Source of the DNA: Streptomyces sp. NBC_01497
GTDB taxonomy: Bacteria > Actinomycetota > Actinomycetes > Streptomycetales > Streptomycetaceae
Direction: 5' to 3'
DNA length: 64,000 nucleotides
Assembly: GCF_036250695.1 (NCBI RefSeq)
Contig: NZ_CP109427.1
Coordinates: 1,488,001-1,552,000, forward strand
The position numbers and the translations under genes were made by a program. This document shows positions 8,840-17,134 of this stretch, in pieces. Within the stretch, counting starts at the first letter, position 1. The number at the start of each line of letters is the position of its first letter. The notes under the pieces are model-generated. The model was not told where the DNA came from. It was given only the letters and a program-made list of their open reading frames with translations, and did no database searches.

Positions 8840-8899
8840 TCAGCCCTCCTGCGAGCTGCCGGCGATGCTCGTCTTGCGCGTCGTCATGTCGATGTTCAC
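8840..8899 (-). CDS. Candidate 19-residue precursor peptide of the ThiF/MFS operon
   Basis: Reads VNIDMTTRKTSIAGSSQEG then TGA. The GTG at 8899 follows an AAGGGGGGTGA stretch at good spacing; an in-frame GTG at 8908 is too close to that site. It lies just upstream, same strand, of a peptide-adenylating ThiF-like gene, and two strong hairpins follow its stop. The short length, position and hairpins mimic mccA of microcin C. It differs in ending in Gly rather than the Asn found in characterised MccA peptides. A C-terminal glycine is the classical substrate end for E1-like adenylation (ThiS, MoaD, ubiquitin). Translation and modification are inferred. Confidence 0.6.
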   Translation of the reverse strand: MNIDMTTRKTSIAGSSQEG

Positions 8900-9301
8900 T
8901 GCGGTCACCCCCCTTCTATCTGGCAGGAACGGGATACCCGCCACCCGGTGAGGGCGACAGGAGCTGTGGGTTCCCCGGCCGTGGCCGGATCGGCGGCGGG
9001 CGGGACGCCGTGGGCCTTCGACGCCGGTGACTCCCTCGCGTGGGAGCGCCGGTGTGTCCTGGCTGCGTCCCGGCGGGCCCGTGTCCGGCGCACCGCGCCG
9101 AAGGCGGTGTGCGTACCGGGTGGGTTAGGGCCGGACGGGTCCTCGCGAGCCGCTTCGGTCTCGTGCCTTCGCGGGAGCCGGGAAGCGTCCCGGACCGCAA
9201 GAATTCCCCGCATCGCCGTACGCCCCTCCCCCTGGGTCGCGCCGCCTTCCGGGCTGAACTCCGGCCGGATGGGGGGAACTTAACGGGATCCGGTGGGTCG
9301 G

Positions 9302-9331
9302 TCAATCGCCCACCAGGGGAGGAAAGTTCAT
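9302..9331 (-). CDS. Possible 9-codon leader ORF of the peptide operon
   Basis: Minus-strand ATG at 9331 reads MNFPPLVGD then TGA. GAAGG lies 8 nt upstream, and a candidate promoter lies just before that. The codons for LVGD cover 9303-9316, which is exactly complementary in RNA to one hairpin arm 520 nt downstream. It could be an attenuation leader peptide or, less likely, an alternative precursor. No conservation evidence is available. Confidence 0.3.
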   Translation of the reverse strand: MNFPPLVGD

Positions 9332-9346
9332 GGTCAGTGCCTTCAG

Positions 9347-9375
9347 GCCATAGCAGATTTAAGGACTATTGTCCG
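9347..9375 (-). promoter_or_regulatory. Candidate promoter for the peptide operon
   Basis: On the minus strand CGGACA (9375-9370) and TATGGC (9352-9347) are 17 bp apart, with TG one base before the -10 (extended type). It lies in a local AT-rich patch between the peptide operon and hyi. It would give a leader of about 440 nt before the 19-codon ORF. A promoter nearer 8910-8990 cannot be excluded. Confidence 0.4.
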
Positions 9376-9684
9376 GTGGTGCGTGATGTTCGGCACCGGC
9401 CCCCGCGCACACTGCCTGGCCCCCGCGTCGGCCCGCGCTCCCGGGGGCCGTCCGTCCCTCCGGCGCGGTGTTTTCTCGACGGCGTGAAATCGCGTACCCC
9501 GTCCGGGTGGCGACGGGACCCCCCGGCACCCGCCGGGCGGAGCACACCGTCCTCCCGGTGGGGGGCAACGCCGTCGTCCGGGACCGGCCGGCACCGGAGA
9601 AGTGAAACACCACCACGGCACCGTCGGCACCCCGCGCACCGTCCGCACCGTTCGAAACAGCCGCGCGGGCCTCGCACCGAGCCC

Positions 9685-9749
9685 TTGACACACCGGCCAC
9701 CACCCAGGCAATCTTCCAGTAAGCAGAAAATAGATTCCACTATACGGAA
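9685..9749 (+). promoter_or_regulatory. hyi-glxR promoter with two repressor boxes
   Basis: TTGACA (9685-9690) and CAATCT (9709-9714) are 18 bp apart. Immediately downstream are two related 15-bp boxes, TTCCAGTAAGCAGAA (9714-9728) and TTCCACTATACGGAA (9735-9749), starting 21 bp apart. The gcl promoter has the same arrangement and spacing. The position at and after the start site implies repression. AllR (IclR family) is known to control gcl, hyi and glxR in S. coelicolor and is the natural candidate; no such gene is in this window. Confidence 0.75.
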
Positions 9750-9836
9750 GTTCAAGAACGGGCGGGACGCGGAACCGGCTCGGACCACCGAGTCCCGCCA
9801 CGGACAGCCCATGCCACCGGACGGACGCTGGAGACC

Positions 9837-10658
9837 ATGCCCCGCGACACCGAGCGCTACGACGTGAACCTCTCGATCCTCTTCACCGAACTCCCCCTGC
9901 TGGAACGGCCGGCCGCCGCCGCAGCCGCGGGGTTCGACGCCGTCGAACTCTGGTGGCCGTGGACCGACACCGCCACACCCCCGCGGCGCGACCTCGACGA
10001 CCTGCGCGCCGCACTCACCGACGCCGGCACCCGGCTCGTCGGACTCAACTTCTACGCCGGGCGGCTGCCGGGCCCCGACCGCGGCGCGCTCTCGGTCCCC
10101 GGGGCCGAGTCCGACCGCTTCCGCGCGAACGTCGAGGTCGCCACCGCTTTCGCCGGGTCCGTCGGCTGCACCGCGCTCAACGCCCTCTACGGCAACCGGG
10201 TCGACGGCGTCGATCCCGCCGCGCAGGACGCGCTGGCCCTGGAGAACCTGGCGCTCGCGGCCCGCGCCGCGCACGGCATCGGCGCGACCCTCCTCGTGGA
10301 GGCGCTGGGTGCGCCCGAGTCGCCGAGCTATCCGCTGGTCAGCGCGCCCGCCGCGGTGGCCGTCGTGGACCGCGTCAACGAAGCGACGGGCCTCGGCAAC
10401 ACCGCGTTCCTGCTCGACCTTTACCACCTGTCGAGGAACGGCGAGGACCTGCCGGCGGTCATCGACCGCTACGCGGAGGGGACCGGGCACGTCCAGATCG
10501 CCGACGACCCCGGCCGGGGTGCCCCCGGCACCGGCTCGCTCCCGCTCGACGACCTCGTCGGCCGCCTGCGCAAGGCCGGTTACGACGGCTGGATCGGCCT
10601 GGAGTACAAGCCGGGCGACCGGCCGAGCGCGGAGGCCTTCGGCTGGCTCGCCGGCTGA
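9837..10658 (+). CDS. hyi: Hydroxypyruvate isomerase (TIM-barrel, AP-endonuclease-2 fold)
   Basis: 273 residues, normal for Hyi. The start 'YDVNLSILFTELPLLERPAAAAAAGFDAVELWWPW' is the family N-terminus. Later acidic/His metal ligands are visible in 'LLVEALGA', 'FLLDLYHLSRNGED', 'GHVQIADDPGRGAPGTGSL' and 'IGLEYKPG'. It interconverts hydroxypyruvate and tartronate semialdehyde in the glyoxylate-to-glycerate route. Its reductase partner glxR follows 142 bp downstream on the same strand, and gcl lies 15 kb away under matching boxes. TGGAG is upstream of ATG 9837. Confidence 0.9.
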   Translation: MPRDTERYDVNLSILFTELPLLERPAAAAAAGFDAVELWWPWTDTATPPRRDLDDLRAALTDAGTRLVGLNFYAGRLPGPDRGALSVPGAESDRFRANVEVATAFAGSVGCTALNALYGNRVDGVDPAAQDALALENLALAARAAHGIGATLLVEALGAPESPSYPLVSAPAAVAVVDRVNEATGLGNTAFLLDLYHLSRNGEDLPAVIDRYAEGTGHVQIADDPGRGAPGTGSLPLDDLVGRLRKAGYDGWIGLEYKPGDRPSAEAFGWLAG

Positions 10659-10716
10659 CCCCGCGTACCCCCTTCCCCCCGCCTCCCGACTGCCCCGCCC
10701 CCGAAGCCCCCTCCCT

Positions 10717-10758
10717 CCTCGCACCTCGCACCTCGCACCTCGCACCTCGCACCTCGCA
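10717..10758 (+). repeat. CCTCGCA heptamer x6
   Basis: Six perfect consecutive copies of the 7-bp unit fill part of the hyi-glxR spacer, 43 bp before the glxR start. Because 7 is not a multiple of 3 it would be phase-variable if translated, but it is untranslated in the chosen annotation. Copy-number change would only alter spacer length. Confidence 0.97.
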
Positions 10759-10800
10759 GCCAGCGCCAGTGCCGTCCCGAGCATGTCGAAAGGTTCCGTC

Positions 10801-11691
10801 ATGACCGACCTTCCCAAGATCGCGTGGATCGGCCTCGGCATCATGGGCTCACCCATGTCCGAGAACCTGATCAAGGCCGGTTACGCCGTGGCCGGTCACA
10901 CCCTGGAACGGGAGAAGCTGGAGCGTCTCGCCGCCGCGGGCGGCACCCCGGCCGGCTCGATCGCCGAGGCGGTGGCCGACGCCGATGTCGTCGTCACGAT
11001 GGTGCCCGCGTCGCCGCAGGTCGAGGCCGTCGCGTACGGGCCCGACGGGATCCTCGCGCACGCGAGGCCCGGGACGCTGCTGGTCGACATGTCGTCGATC
11101 ACGCCGCGGACGTCCCTCGACCTCGCCGAGGCCGCCGCGGACAAGGGCATACGCGTCCTGGACGCACCCGTGTCCGGCGGTGAGGCCGGCGCCGTCGAGG
11201 CCGTCCTGTCCATCATGGTCGGCGGCGAACGCGCCGACTTCGACGCGGCGAAGCCGTTGTTCGAGGCGCTGGGCAGGACGATCGTCCACTGCGGGCCGCA
11301 CGGCGCGGGCCAGACGGTGAAGGCGGCGAACCAGCTGATCGTCGCCGTCAACATCCAGGCGTGCGCCGAGGCCGTGGTGTTCCTGGAGAAGTCCGGGGTC
11401 GACCTGGGCGCCGCGCTCGACGTACTGAACGGAGGGCTCGCCGGGTCGACCGTGCTGAGCCGCAAGAAGGACAACTTCCTGAAGCGGGACTTCACCCCGG
11501 GCTTCCGGATCGACCTGCACCACAAGGACATGGGCATCGTCACCGAGGCCGCCCGCGCTGTCGGCGCGGCGCTGCCGGTCGGCGCCGTCGTGGCGCAACT
11601 GGTCGCGTCGCTGCGCGCGCAGGGGGACGGGGGACTCGACCACTCGGCGCTGCTGCGCTGCGTGCAAAGGCTCTCCGGCGACCAGGTCTGA
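10801..11691 (+). CDS. glxR: 2-hydroxy-3-oxopropionate (tartronate semialdehyde) reductase
   Basis: 296-residue beta-hydroxyacid dehydrogenase. It shows the Rossmann motif 'IAWIGLGIMGSPMSENLIKAG', the substrate-binding 'DAPVSGGEAGA', the catalytic lysine in 'GQTVKAANQLIV' and the tail signature 'KDMGIVTEAARAVG'. It reduces tartronate semialdehyde to D-glycerate with NAD(P)H. ATG 10801 follows GAAAGG by 8 nt; an in-frame ATG at 10783 has no ribosome site. It is the second gene of the hyi operon and ends ahead of a perfect terminator hairpin. Confidence 0.92.
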   Translation: MTDLPKIAWIGLGIMGSPMSENLIKAGYAVAGHTLEREKLERLAAAGGTPAGSIAEAVADADVVVTMVPASPQVEAVAYGPDGILAHARPGTLLVDMSSITPRTSLDLAEAAADKGIRVLDAPVSGGEAGAVEAVLSIMVGGERADFDAAKPLFEALGRTIVHCGPHGAGQTVKAANQLIVAVNIQACAEAVVFLEKSGVDLGAALDVLNGGLAGSTVLSRKKDNFLKRDFTPGFRIDLHHKDMGIVTEAARAVGAALPVGAVVAQLVASLRAQGDGGLDHSALLRCVQRLSGDQV

Positions 11692-11826
11692 GTCGGCACG
11701 TTCAGGACCAGGACCAGGACCGGGATTCCCCTGCCCGCGCGGTCCGGTCCGCCACAAGACCCCGGGCGGCGGCGGCGCTGACACCTGTCATGTCGCGCCC
11801 AGGCGCCGCCGTCGCCCGGTACCGCC

Positions 11827-11874
11827 GTCCGGGTCCCCGGCGGGGACGAGGGGTCCTTCGCCGGGGACCCGGAC
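11827..11874. terminator. Bidirectional terminator hairpin between glxR and the NHLP operon
   Basis: Perfect 15-bp arms at 11827-11841 and 11860-11874 with an 18-nt loop lie midway in the 312-bp gap between convergent operons. No other feature was found in that gap. Confidence 0.75.
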
Positions 11875-12003
11875 CGCCCGCGGACCGCGGCGCCCGGCAG
11901 GCCGGTGCGGTGGCCGACGGGTCGTGGCGCCCGCCCGACGTGAGAGCGCGGCGCCGCTGTCCCGCGCGCCGTGCGCCGCGGTCCCCACCCGCACGGGGCG
12001 GGG

Positions 12004-14865
12004 TTACGCCACCTGGCGGCGTACGAGTTCGCTCAGCCGACCCGACGGGTCGGCCAACAGCGCTGCCGGTGTGCCCTGTTCGACCACCCGGCCGCCGTCC
12101 ATCACGATCACGCGGTCGGCGTCCAGGACGGTGCTCAGCCGGTGCGCGATCACCAGTCTGCTGGCCCTCAGCCGCCGGGTGCTCTCCATGACGACGCGCT
12201 GCGTCTCGTTGTCGAGGGCGCTGGTCGCCTCGTCGAAGAACAGGATGCGCGGGCGCCGTACGAGCGCCTGGGCGATCATCAGCCGCTGGCGCTGGCCGCC
12301 GGAGACCGCGCCGCCGCCCGCGATCATCGTGTGCAGGCCCATGGGCATGCGCCGGATGTCCTCGGCGAGTCCGGCGAGTTCCGCGGCCTCCCAGACCTCC
12401 TCCTGGGTGAACGCCTCGGCGCCCCGGATGCAGTCCAGGATCGAGCCGGTCAGCGGCTGCGCGTTCTGCAGCACGACACCGCACTGACGGCGTACGGCGC
12501 TGAGGTCGAGGGCCGAGAGGTCCTGGCCGTCGTAGAGCACACTGCCGGAGACGGGCCGCTCGAAGCCGATCAGCAGCCGCAGCAGCGTGGACTTGCCGCA
12601 GCCGCTCGGCCCGACGACCGCGACGAACTCGCCCTCGGCGACCTCGACCGTCACGTCGTCGAGGACCAGCGGACCCTCGTCGCCGTACCGGAAGGTCACC
12701 CCCCGCGCGGCGAACGCCCCCGTCAGGGCCCCCGGAGCGGCGCTGCCGCCCCGTACCTCCGGCTCGCCGCGCAGCACCGGCCGTACCTGTTCGTACATCG
12801 GCAGCGCGGAGACCGCCGACACCAGGGCGCCGGTGAGCTGGGTGACCGAGGTCAGCAGCATCGTCAGGGACGTGTTGAAGGTGAGGAAGGACGCGGACGA
12901 CAGGGTGCCGCGCGCGGGCCCCGCGAGGGCCATGAACATCAACAGGGTGCACAGCGGCAGGTACACCGCGTCGACCACGGTGTTGACGTTCTTGATGTGC
13001 CCGGCCCGCTGCTGCATCTTCCGGGACTTCGCGAACTGACGGGCCCAGGCGGCGTATGCGAACGGCTCGGCCGCCGCGACGCGCAGCTTGGGCAGGCCCC
13101 GCAGGGTCTGGAAGGCCTGGTTGTTGAGCTTGTTGCCGAGCTTGACCAGCCGCCGCTGCCAGCGCACCTGCCAGAGCCCGATCGCGAGGAACACGGCGGT
13201 GACGACGGCGAGCATGCCGAGACCGGCGAGCGCGAGGGGCACGCTGTAGAAGAGGAGCAGCCCGAGGTTCATCACGCCGACGGTGGTGGACTGGAGCACG
13301 ACCGGGGCGATACCCGACAGCACCCGCCGTACGGAGCTGACCCCCATGGCGGCACTGGCGAGTTCACCGGTGGAGCGTTCACCGAAGAAGGCGGTGGGAA
13401 GCCGCAGCAGCCTGTCCCACACGGCCGGCTGGAGGGTGGCCTCCATGCGTCCCTCGATGCGCAGCATGGTGAGGTTCTGGAGCAACCCGAAGGCGGCCGA
13501 CACCGCGCCCGCCACCATCACGGCGATCGCGACCTGAACGATGAGGCCGGTCCGGGCCTCGGGGACGTACTCCCCGAGGACCTTGCCGGTGGCGATGGGC
13601 ACGAGCGCGCCGAGCGCGACGGTGACCAGTCCCGCGATGACGAGGGAGCGCAGGTCGGCGCGGGCGCCGCGCAGGCTGAAGCGCAGTAGCCGCAGCGGGT
13701 TCAACGGGCGTTCGGGCAGCGGCCGGTAGAACATCGCCGCGCTCGGCTCGAAGTCCTCGGAGTTCTCGGCGCTGACGCGGGCGCGCGATCCGCTGAGCGG
13801 GTTGACCGCCTCGTACCGTCCGCGCCGCCACATCAGCGCGACGGGTGCCCCCGACCGGGCCCTGCTGCCCACGAGCGGCCCCACGTCGGTGCGCCACCAC
13901 TCGCCGGCGAGGCGGACCGGCCGGGTGCGGACCCGGGCGTGTGCCGCGATCCGTTCGACGGGGCCGAGCCTGGTGCCCGCGCTCCCGGTGTCGCGGGGCG
14001 GGTCGCCGAGGGCGATGCCGCTGCCGGCCGCGACATGGCGGCACACCGCGAAGAACGCGTCGTCGCCGCTCCCGTGCGCGCCGCGTTCCCGGTCCCGGCG
14101 GCCCCGGCGGTCGATGGAGGCGACGAGGGCCCGCTCGGCGCTCTCCTGTTCCCGCTCGCCCGCTCTGATGCCGGCGGCGGTGCGGTCCTCGTGGGCCTGT
14201 TCACGGCCGGCGATCCACCGGTCGACGGCGGCGAGCAGCCGGTACTGCTGGGCGATCATGCCCTGCCACATCGTGGCGTCGACGAGCAGGTCCCCCGCGA
14301 AGTCCGCGCTGTAGGCGGCGCCGGGCTCGACGCTGCCCGCGGGGACGGGCATCCACAGGATGTCGTCGTCGGCGACGGCGTCGGCCGTCGGGTCGTCCCC
14401 GGCGAGCCGGCCGTCCAGCGGCGCCTCGAACAGCGCGCCGAGCCCGCGGCCGATGCCGAGGGCGAAGGCGTTCTCCAGCGGCGAGGGTTCCTGAGGCGGC
14501 TGGTGCGGGTAGGGGCGGGTGAGTTCGCGCAGCGGGACGCGGCGCAGCACGCAGCCCGGCCCCGGCCTGCCGAGCAAGGTGTGGCGGGGGCCCTCGACGG
14601 GCCCGAGCAGCAACGTGCCGGCCTCCAGGCGGCCGAGGAAGTGCCAAGGGCCGCCGCCCGTCGTGTCGACCGCGAACAGGTCGAGGACGCCCGCGGCCAC
14701 CAGCCACAGGACGAGTGGCCCTTCGAGGCCGACGGCCGTCCCGCCGGCCTCGGCACCGGTGGCGCCCCCGGCGGCGGTGTCCACCGGGGCCCCGATGCCC
14801 TCGAAGGCCGTGGTCACGGTGTCGTGTTCGCTCTGCCCCGGGCCCGTCCCGGTCGCCGTCGCCAC
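12004..14865 (-). CDS. NHLP bacteriocin-export ABC transporter, permease/ATPase subunit
   Basis: 953 residues. An N-terminal soluble region of about 380 residues precedes the membrane domain (about 390-690) and an ABC ATPase. Walker A is 'VGPSGCGKSTLLRLL', signature 'VSGGQRQRL', Walker B 'ILFFDEATSALD'. The architecture matches the second ABC component of NHLP/NHLM-type peptide export systems, which lacks the C39 peptidase. GTG 14865 starts 1 bp after the stop of the C39-ABC gene, so translation is coupled. It should pair with that gene product and the HlyD protein to secrete the peptide encoded at 18050-18259. It is last in the operon. Confidence 0.9.
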   Translation of the reverse strand: MATATGTGPGQSEHDTVTTAFEGIGAPVDTAAGGATGAEAGGTAVGLEGPLVLWLVAAGVLDLFAVDTTGGGPWHFLGRLEAGTLLLGPVEGPRHTLLGRPGPGCVLRRVPLRELTRPYPHQPPQEPSPLENAFALGIGRGLGALFEAPLDGRLAGDDPTADAVADDDILWMPVPAGSVEPGAAYSADFAGDLLVDATMWQGMIAQQYRLLAAVDRWIAGREQAHEDRTAAGIRAGEREQESAERALVASIDRRGRRDRERGAHGSGDDAFFAVCRHVAAGSGIALGDPPRDTGSAGTRLGPVERIAAHARVRTRPVRLAGEWWRTDVGPLVGSRARSGAPVALMWRRGRYEAVNPLSGSRARVSAENSEDFEPSAAMFYRPLPERPLNPLRLLRFSLRGARADLRSLVIAGLVTVALGALVPIATGKVLGEYVPEARTGLIVQVAIAVMVAGAVSAAFGLLQNLTMLRIEGRMEATLQPAVWDRLLRLPTAFFGERSTGELASAAMGVSSVRRVLSGIAPVVLQSTTVGVMNLGLLLFYSVPLALAGLGMLAVVTAVFLAIGLWQVRWQRRLVKLGNKLNNQAFQTLRGLPKLRVAAAEPFAYAAWARQFAKSRKMQQRAGHIKNVNTVVDAVYLPLCTLLMFMALAGPARGTLSSASFLTFNTSLTMLLTSVTQLTGALVSAVSALPMYEQVRPVLRGEPEVRGGSAAPGALTGAFAARGVTFRYGDEGPLVLDDVTVEVAEGEFVAVVGPSGCGKSTLLRLLIGFERPVSGSVLYDGQDLSALDLSAVRRQCGVVLQNAQPLTGSILDCIRGAEAFTQEEVWEAAELAGLAEDIRRMPMGLHTMIAGGGAVSGGQRQRLMIAQALVRRPRILFFDEATSALDNETQRVVMESTRRLRASRLVIAHRLSTVLDADRVIVMDGGRVVEQGTPAALLADPSGRLSELVRRQVA

Positions 14866-14866
14866 G

Positions 14867-17134
14867 TCAGTGCTCCTTGACCAGGGCCGCGTACGCGCCG
14901 CCGGCCGCCACCAGTTCGCCGTGCCGGCCGCGTTCGACGACGGTGCCGTGATCGAGGACGACGATCTCGTCGCTGTCCCGTACGGTGCTGAGCCGGTGCG
15001 CGATCACCACACAGGCGCAGCCGCGCCGCCGCAGGTTGTCCATGATGACGCGTTCGGTCTCGGCGTCCAGCGCGCTCGTGACCTCGTCGAGTACGAGGAC
15101 ACTGGGCCCCCGCACGAGTGCCCGCGCGATCTCCAGGCGCTGCCGCTGGCCGCCTGAGAAGTTGCGGCCGTCCTGCTCCACCCGGGAGTGGATGCCGTCG
15201 GGGCGGCGCGCGATCACGTCGTCGTACAGGGCAGCGTCGCGCAGGGCCGCCACCACCGCCTCGTCGGGGATCGAGGGGTCCCACAGGGCGACGTTGTCCC
15301 GTACGGTCCCCTCGAAGAGGAAGACGTCCTGGTCCACGAAGGACACGGAGGCGGCGAGCGCACCGCGCGGGATGTCCTCGATGCGGCGGCCGTCGATCGA
15401 GATGGTGCCTTCCCAGGGCCGGTACAGCCCCGAGATCAGCCGGGAGACGGTGGACTTGCCGCTGCCCGATCCGCCGACAAGGGCGACCTGCCGGCCCGGC
15501 CCGACGGTCAACGAGAACCCGCCGAGCAGCGGCGCGTCGAGCGGGCTGTATCCGAACGTCACGTCCCGCAACGCGACATGGCCGGTGAGTCGGCGGGTGC
15601 TCGGGCCCGACCCGTCCTGCGCGTAGAGCGTGTCCGCGGGGAAGTTCTCGACGTCCTTGAGGCGTGCGACGTCGGCTGCGAAGTCCTGGATGCGGCCCGC
15701 GACGCCGTTGAGCCGGGTGATGGGCGCGGTGAAGCTCGTGACGAGCGTCTGGAAGGCGACCAGCAGGCCGATGGAGATGTGTCCGTCCACGGCGCGCAGC
15801 CCGCCGATCCACAGGATCAGCGCGCTGTTGAGGGTGGCGAGGAGCGGGGCGACGACGGCGAGCACCGCGCTCGGCACACCGAGGCGCTGCTGTTCCTCCA
15901 GGGTCGCGGCGTGCTGCCCGGCCCAGCGGCGGAAGAAGCCGTCCTCGCCGCCGGTCGCCTTCAGCGTCTCGATCAGCTGGAGACCGGTGTACGAGGTGGT
16001 GGTCAGGCGGGCGCTGTCGGCGCGGAGCTTTTGGGTGTGGGTGGCGCGCAGCCGGATCACGACGCGCATGGCGACGACGTTCAGCAGGGCCACCAGCACA
16101 CCGATGACAGTGAGTTGCGGATCGTAGGTCCACAGCAGCACGGCGTACAGCAGGACCACGAGGCCGTCGACGCCCGCAGCCGAGAGGTCGCGCGCCAGGG
16201 TCTCGGCGACGGAGTCGTTGGACTGCAGGCGCTGGACGAGGTCGGCGGGGCTGCGCTGGGCGAAGAACGTGACGGGCAGCCGCATCAGGTGGCGCATGAA
16301 ACGGGCGCTGCTGAGCGTGGAGGAGATGATGCGCCCGCGCAGCAGGTTGGCCTGCTGGAGCCCGGTGAGGACGGCGGTGAGCGCGATCATCGCGGCCATC
16401 GCGGCGAACAGTGGTCCGAGCAGCGAGGTCTGCCCGCCCACCAGGAACATGTCGATGTACGTGCGGCTGAGCGCGGGCACGGCGGCGCCGGTGGCGACGA
16501 GGAGGAGCCCCGCGAGCAGCGCCGCGAACAGGGTGCCCGCGGTGCCGCGCATCCGGGTGGGCAGCGCGCGCAGCACACCGGGGCGGCGGCCGCCCGTGCT
16601 GAAGGAGCCGGTGCGTTCGAAGACGAGGGCGACGCCGGTGAAGCTGGTGTCGAAGTCCTCGGCGGGCACGAACCTGCGGCCCTTTCCCGGGTCGTTGATG
16701 TGCACGCCCCGGGTGCCGAGTCTGCGGCCCGTCCCCTCGTACACGACGTAGTGGTTGAACTCCCAGAAGAGGATCGCCGGTCCCCGCACGTCGGCGAGGG
16801 CGGCGGACTCCATTTGCATGCCCTTGGCCCCGAGGCCGTAACTGCGGGCCGCTTTGAGCAGGTTGCTGGCGCGGGAGCCGTCGCGGGAGACGCCGCAGGC
16901 GATGCGGAGCTCCTCCAGCGGGACATGGCGGCCGTGGTGGGCGAGGACCATGGCGAGGCAGGCGGCGCCGCACTCGACGGCCTCCATCTGCAGGACGGTG
17001 GGGGTACGGACCCTCCGGATCCGGCCGCCGGACGGCGCGGACGGCCGGGCCTCGGTGCGGGCAGGACCGGTGCGGTGACGGCCGTGGCCGCCGGGTGGGA
17101 GCTGCCGCTGCGGCGGTACGCGGGTGCCGCTCAT
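14867..17134 (-). CDS. NHLP bacteriocin-export ABC transporter with C39 leader peptidase
   Basis: 755 residues in order: C39 cysteine protease, six-helix membrane domain, ABC ATPase. The catalytic triad is visible: Cys55 in 'AVECGAACLAM', His128 in 'EFNHYVVY' and Asp148 in 'INDPGKG'. Walker A is 'VGGSGSGKSTVSRLI', signature 'FSGGQRQRL', Walker B 'VLVLDEVTSALD'. Such proteins cleave after a double-glycine in the leader and export the core. The substrate is very likely the peptide at 18050-18259, which carries VSGG. ATG 17134 overlaps the HlyD stop by four bases (ATGA). Confidence 0.93.
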   Translation of the reverse strand: MSGTRVPPQRQLPPGGHGRHRTGPARTEARPSAPSGGRIRRVRTPTVLQMEAVECGAACLAMVLAHHGRHVPLEELRIACGVSRDGSRASNLLKAARSYGLGAKGMQMESAALADVRGPAILFWEFNHYVVYEGTGRRLGTRGVHINDPGKGRRFVPAEDFDTSFTGVALVFERTGSFSTGGRRPGVLRALPTRMRGTAGTLFAALLAGLLLVATGAAVPALSRTYIDMFLVGGQTSLLGPLFAAMAAMIALTAVLTGLQQANLLRGRIISSTLSSARFMRHLMRLPVTFFAQRSPADLVQRLQSNDSVAETLARDLSAAGVDGLVVLLYAVLLWTYDPQLTVIGVLVALLNVVAMRVVIRLRATHTQKLRADSARLTTTSYTGLQLIETLKATGGEDGFFRRWAGQHAATLEEQQRLGVPSAVLAVVAPLLATLNSALILWIGGLRAVDGHISIGLLVAFQTLVTSFTAPITRLNGVAGRIQDFAADVARLKDVENFPADTLYAQDGSGPSTRRLTGHVALRDVTFGYSPLDAPLLGGFSLTVGPGRQVALVGGSGSGKSTVSRLISGLYRPWEGTISIDGRRIEDIPRGALAASVSFVDQDVFLFEGTVRDNVALWDPSIPDEAVVAALRDAALYDDVIARRPDGIHSRVEQDGRNFSGGQRQRLEIARALVRGPSVLVLDEVTSALDAETERVIMDNLRRRGCACVVIAHRLSTVRDSDEIVVLDHGTVVERGRHGELVAAGGAYAALVKEH

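Noticed and set aside
9330..9353. Plus-strand heptapeptide ORF MVSAFRP with GGGGAGG upstream, superficially like a seven-residue microcin C precursor
   Set aside because: It faces away from the ThiF/MFS genes and toward hyi, ends in Pro, and its ribosome-site resemblance arises from the reverse complement of the minus-strand leader ORF. No modifying gene follows it on the plus strand.
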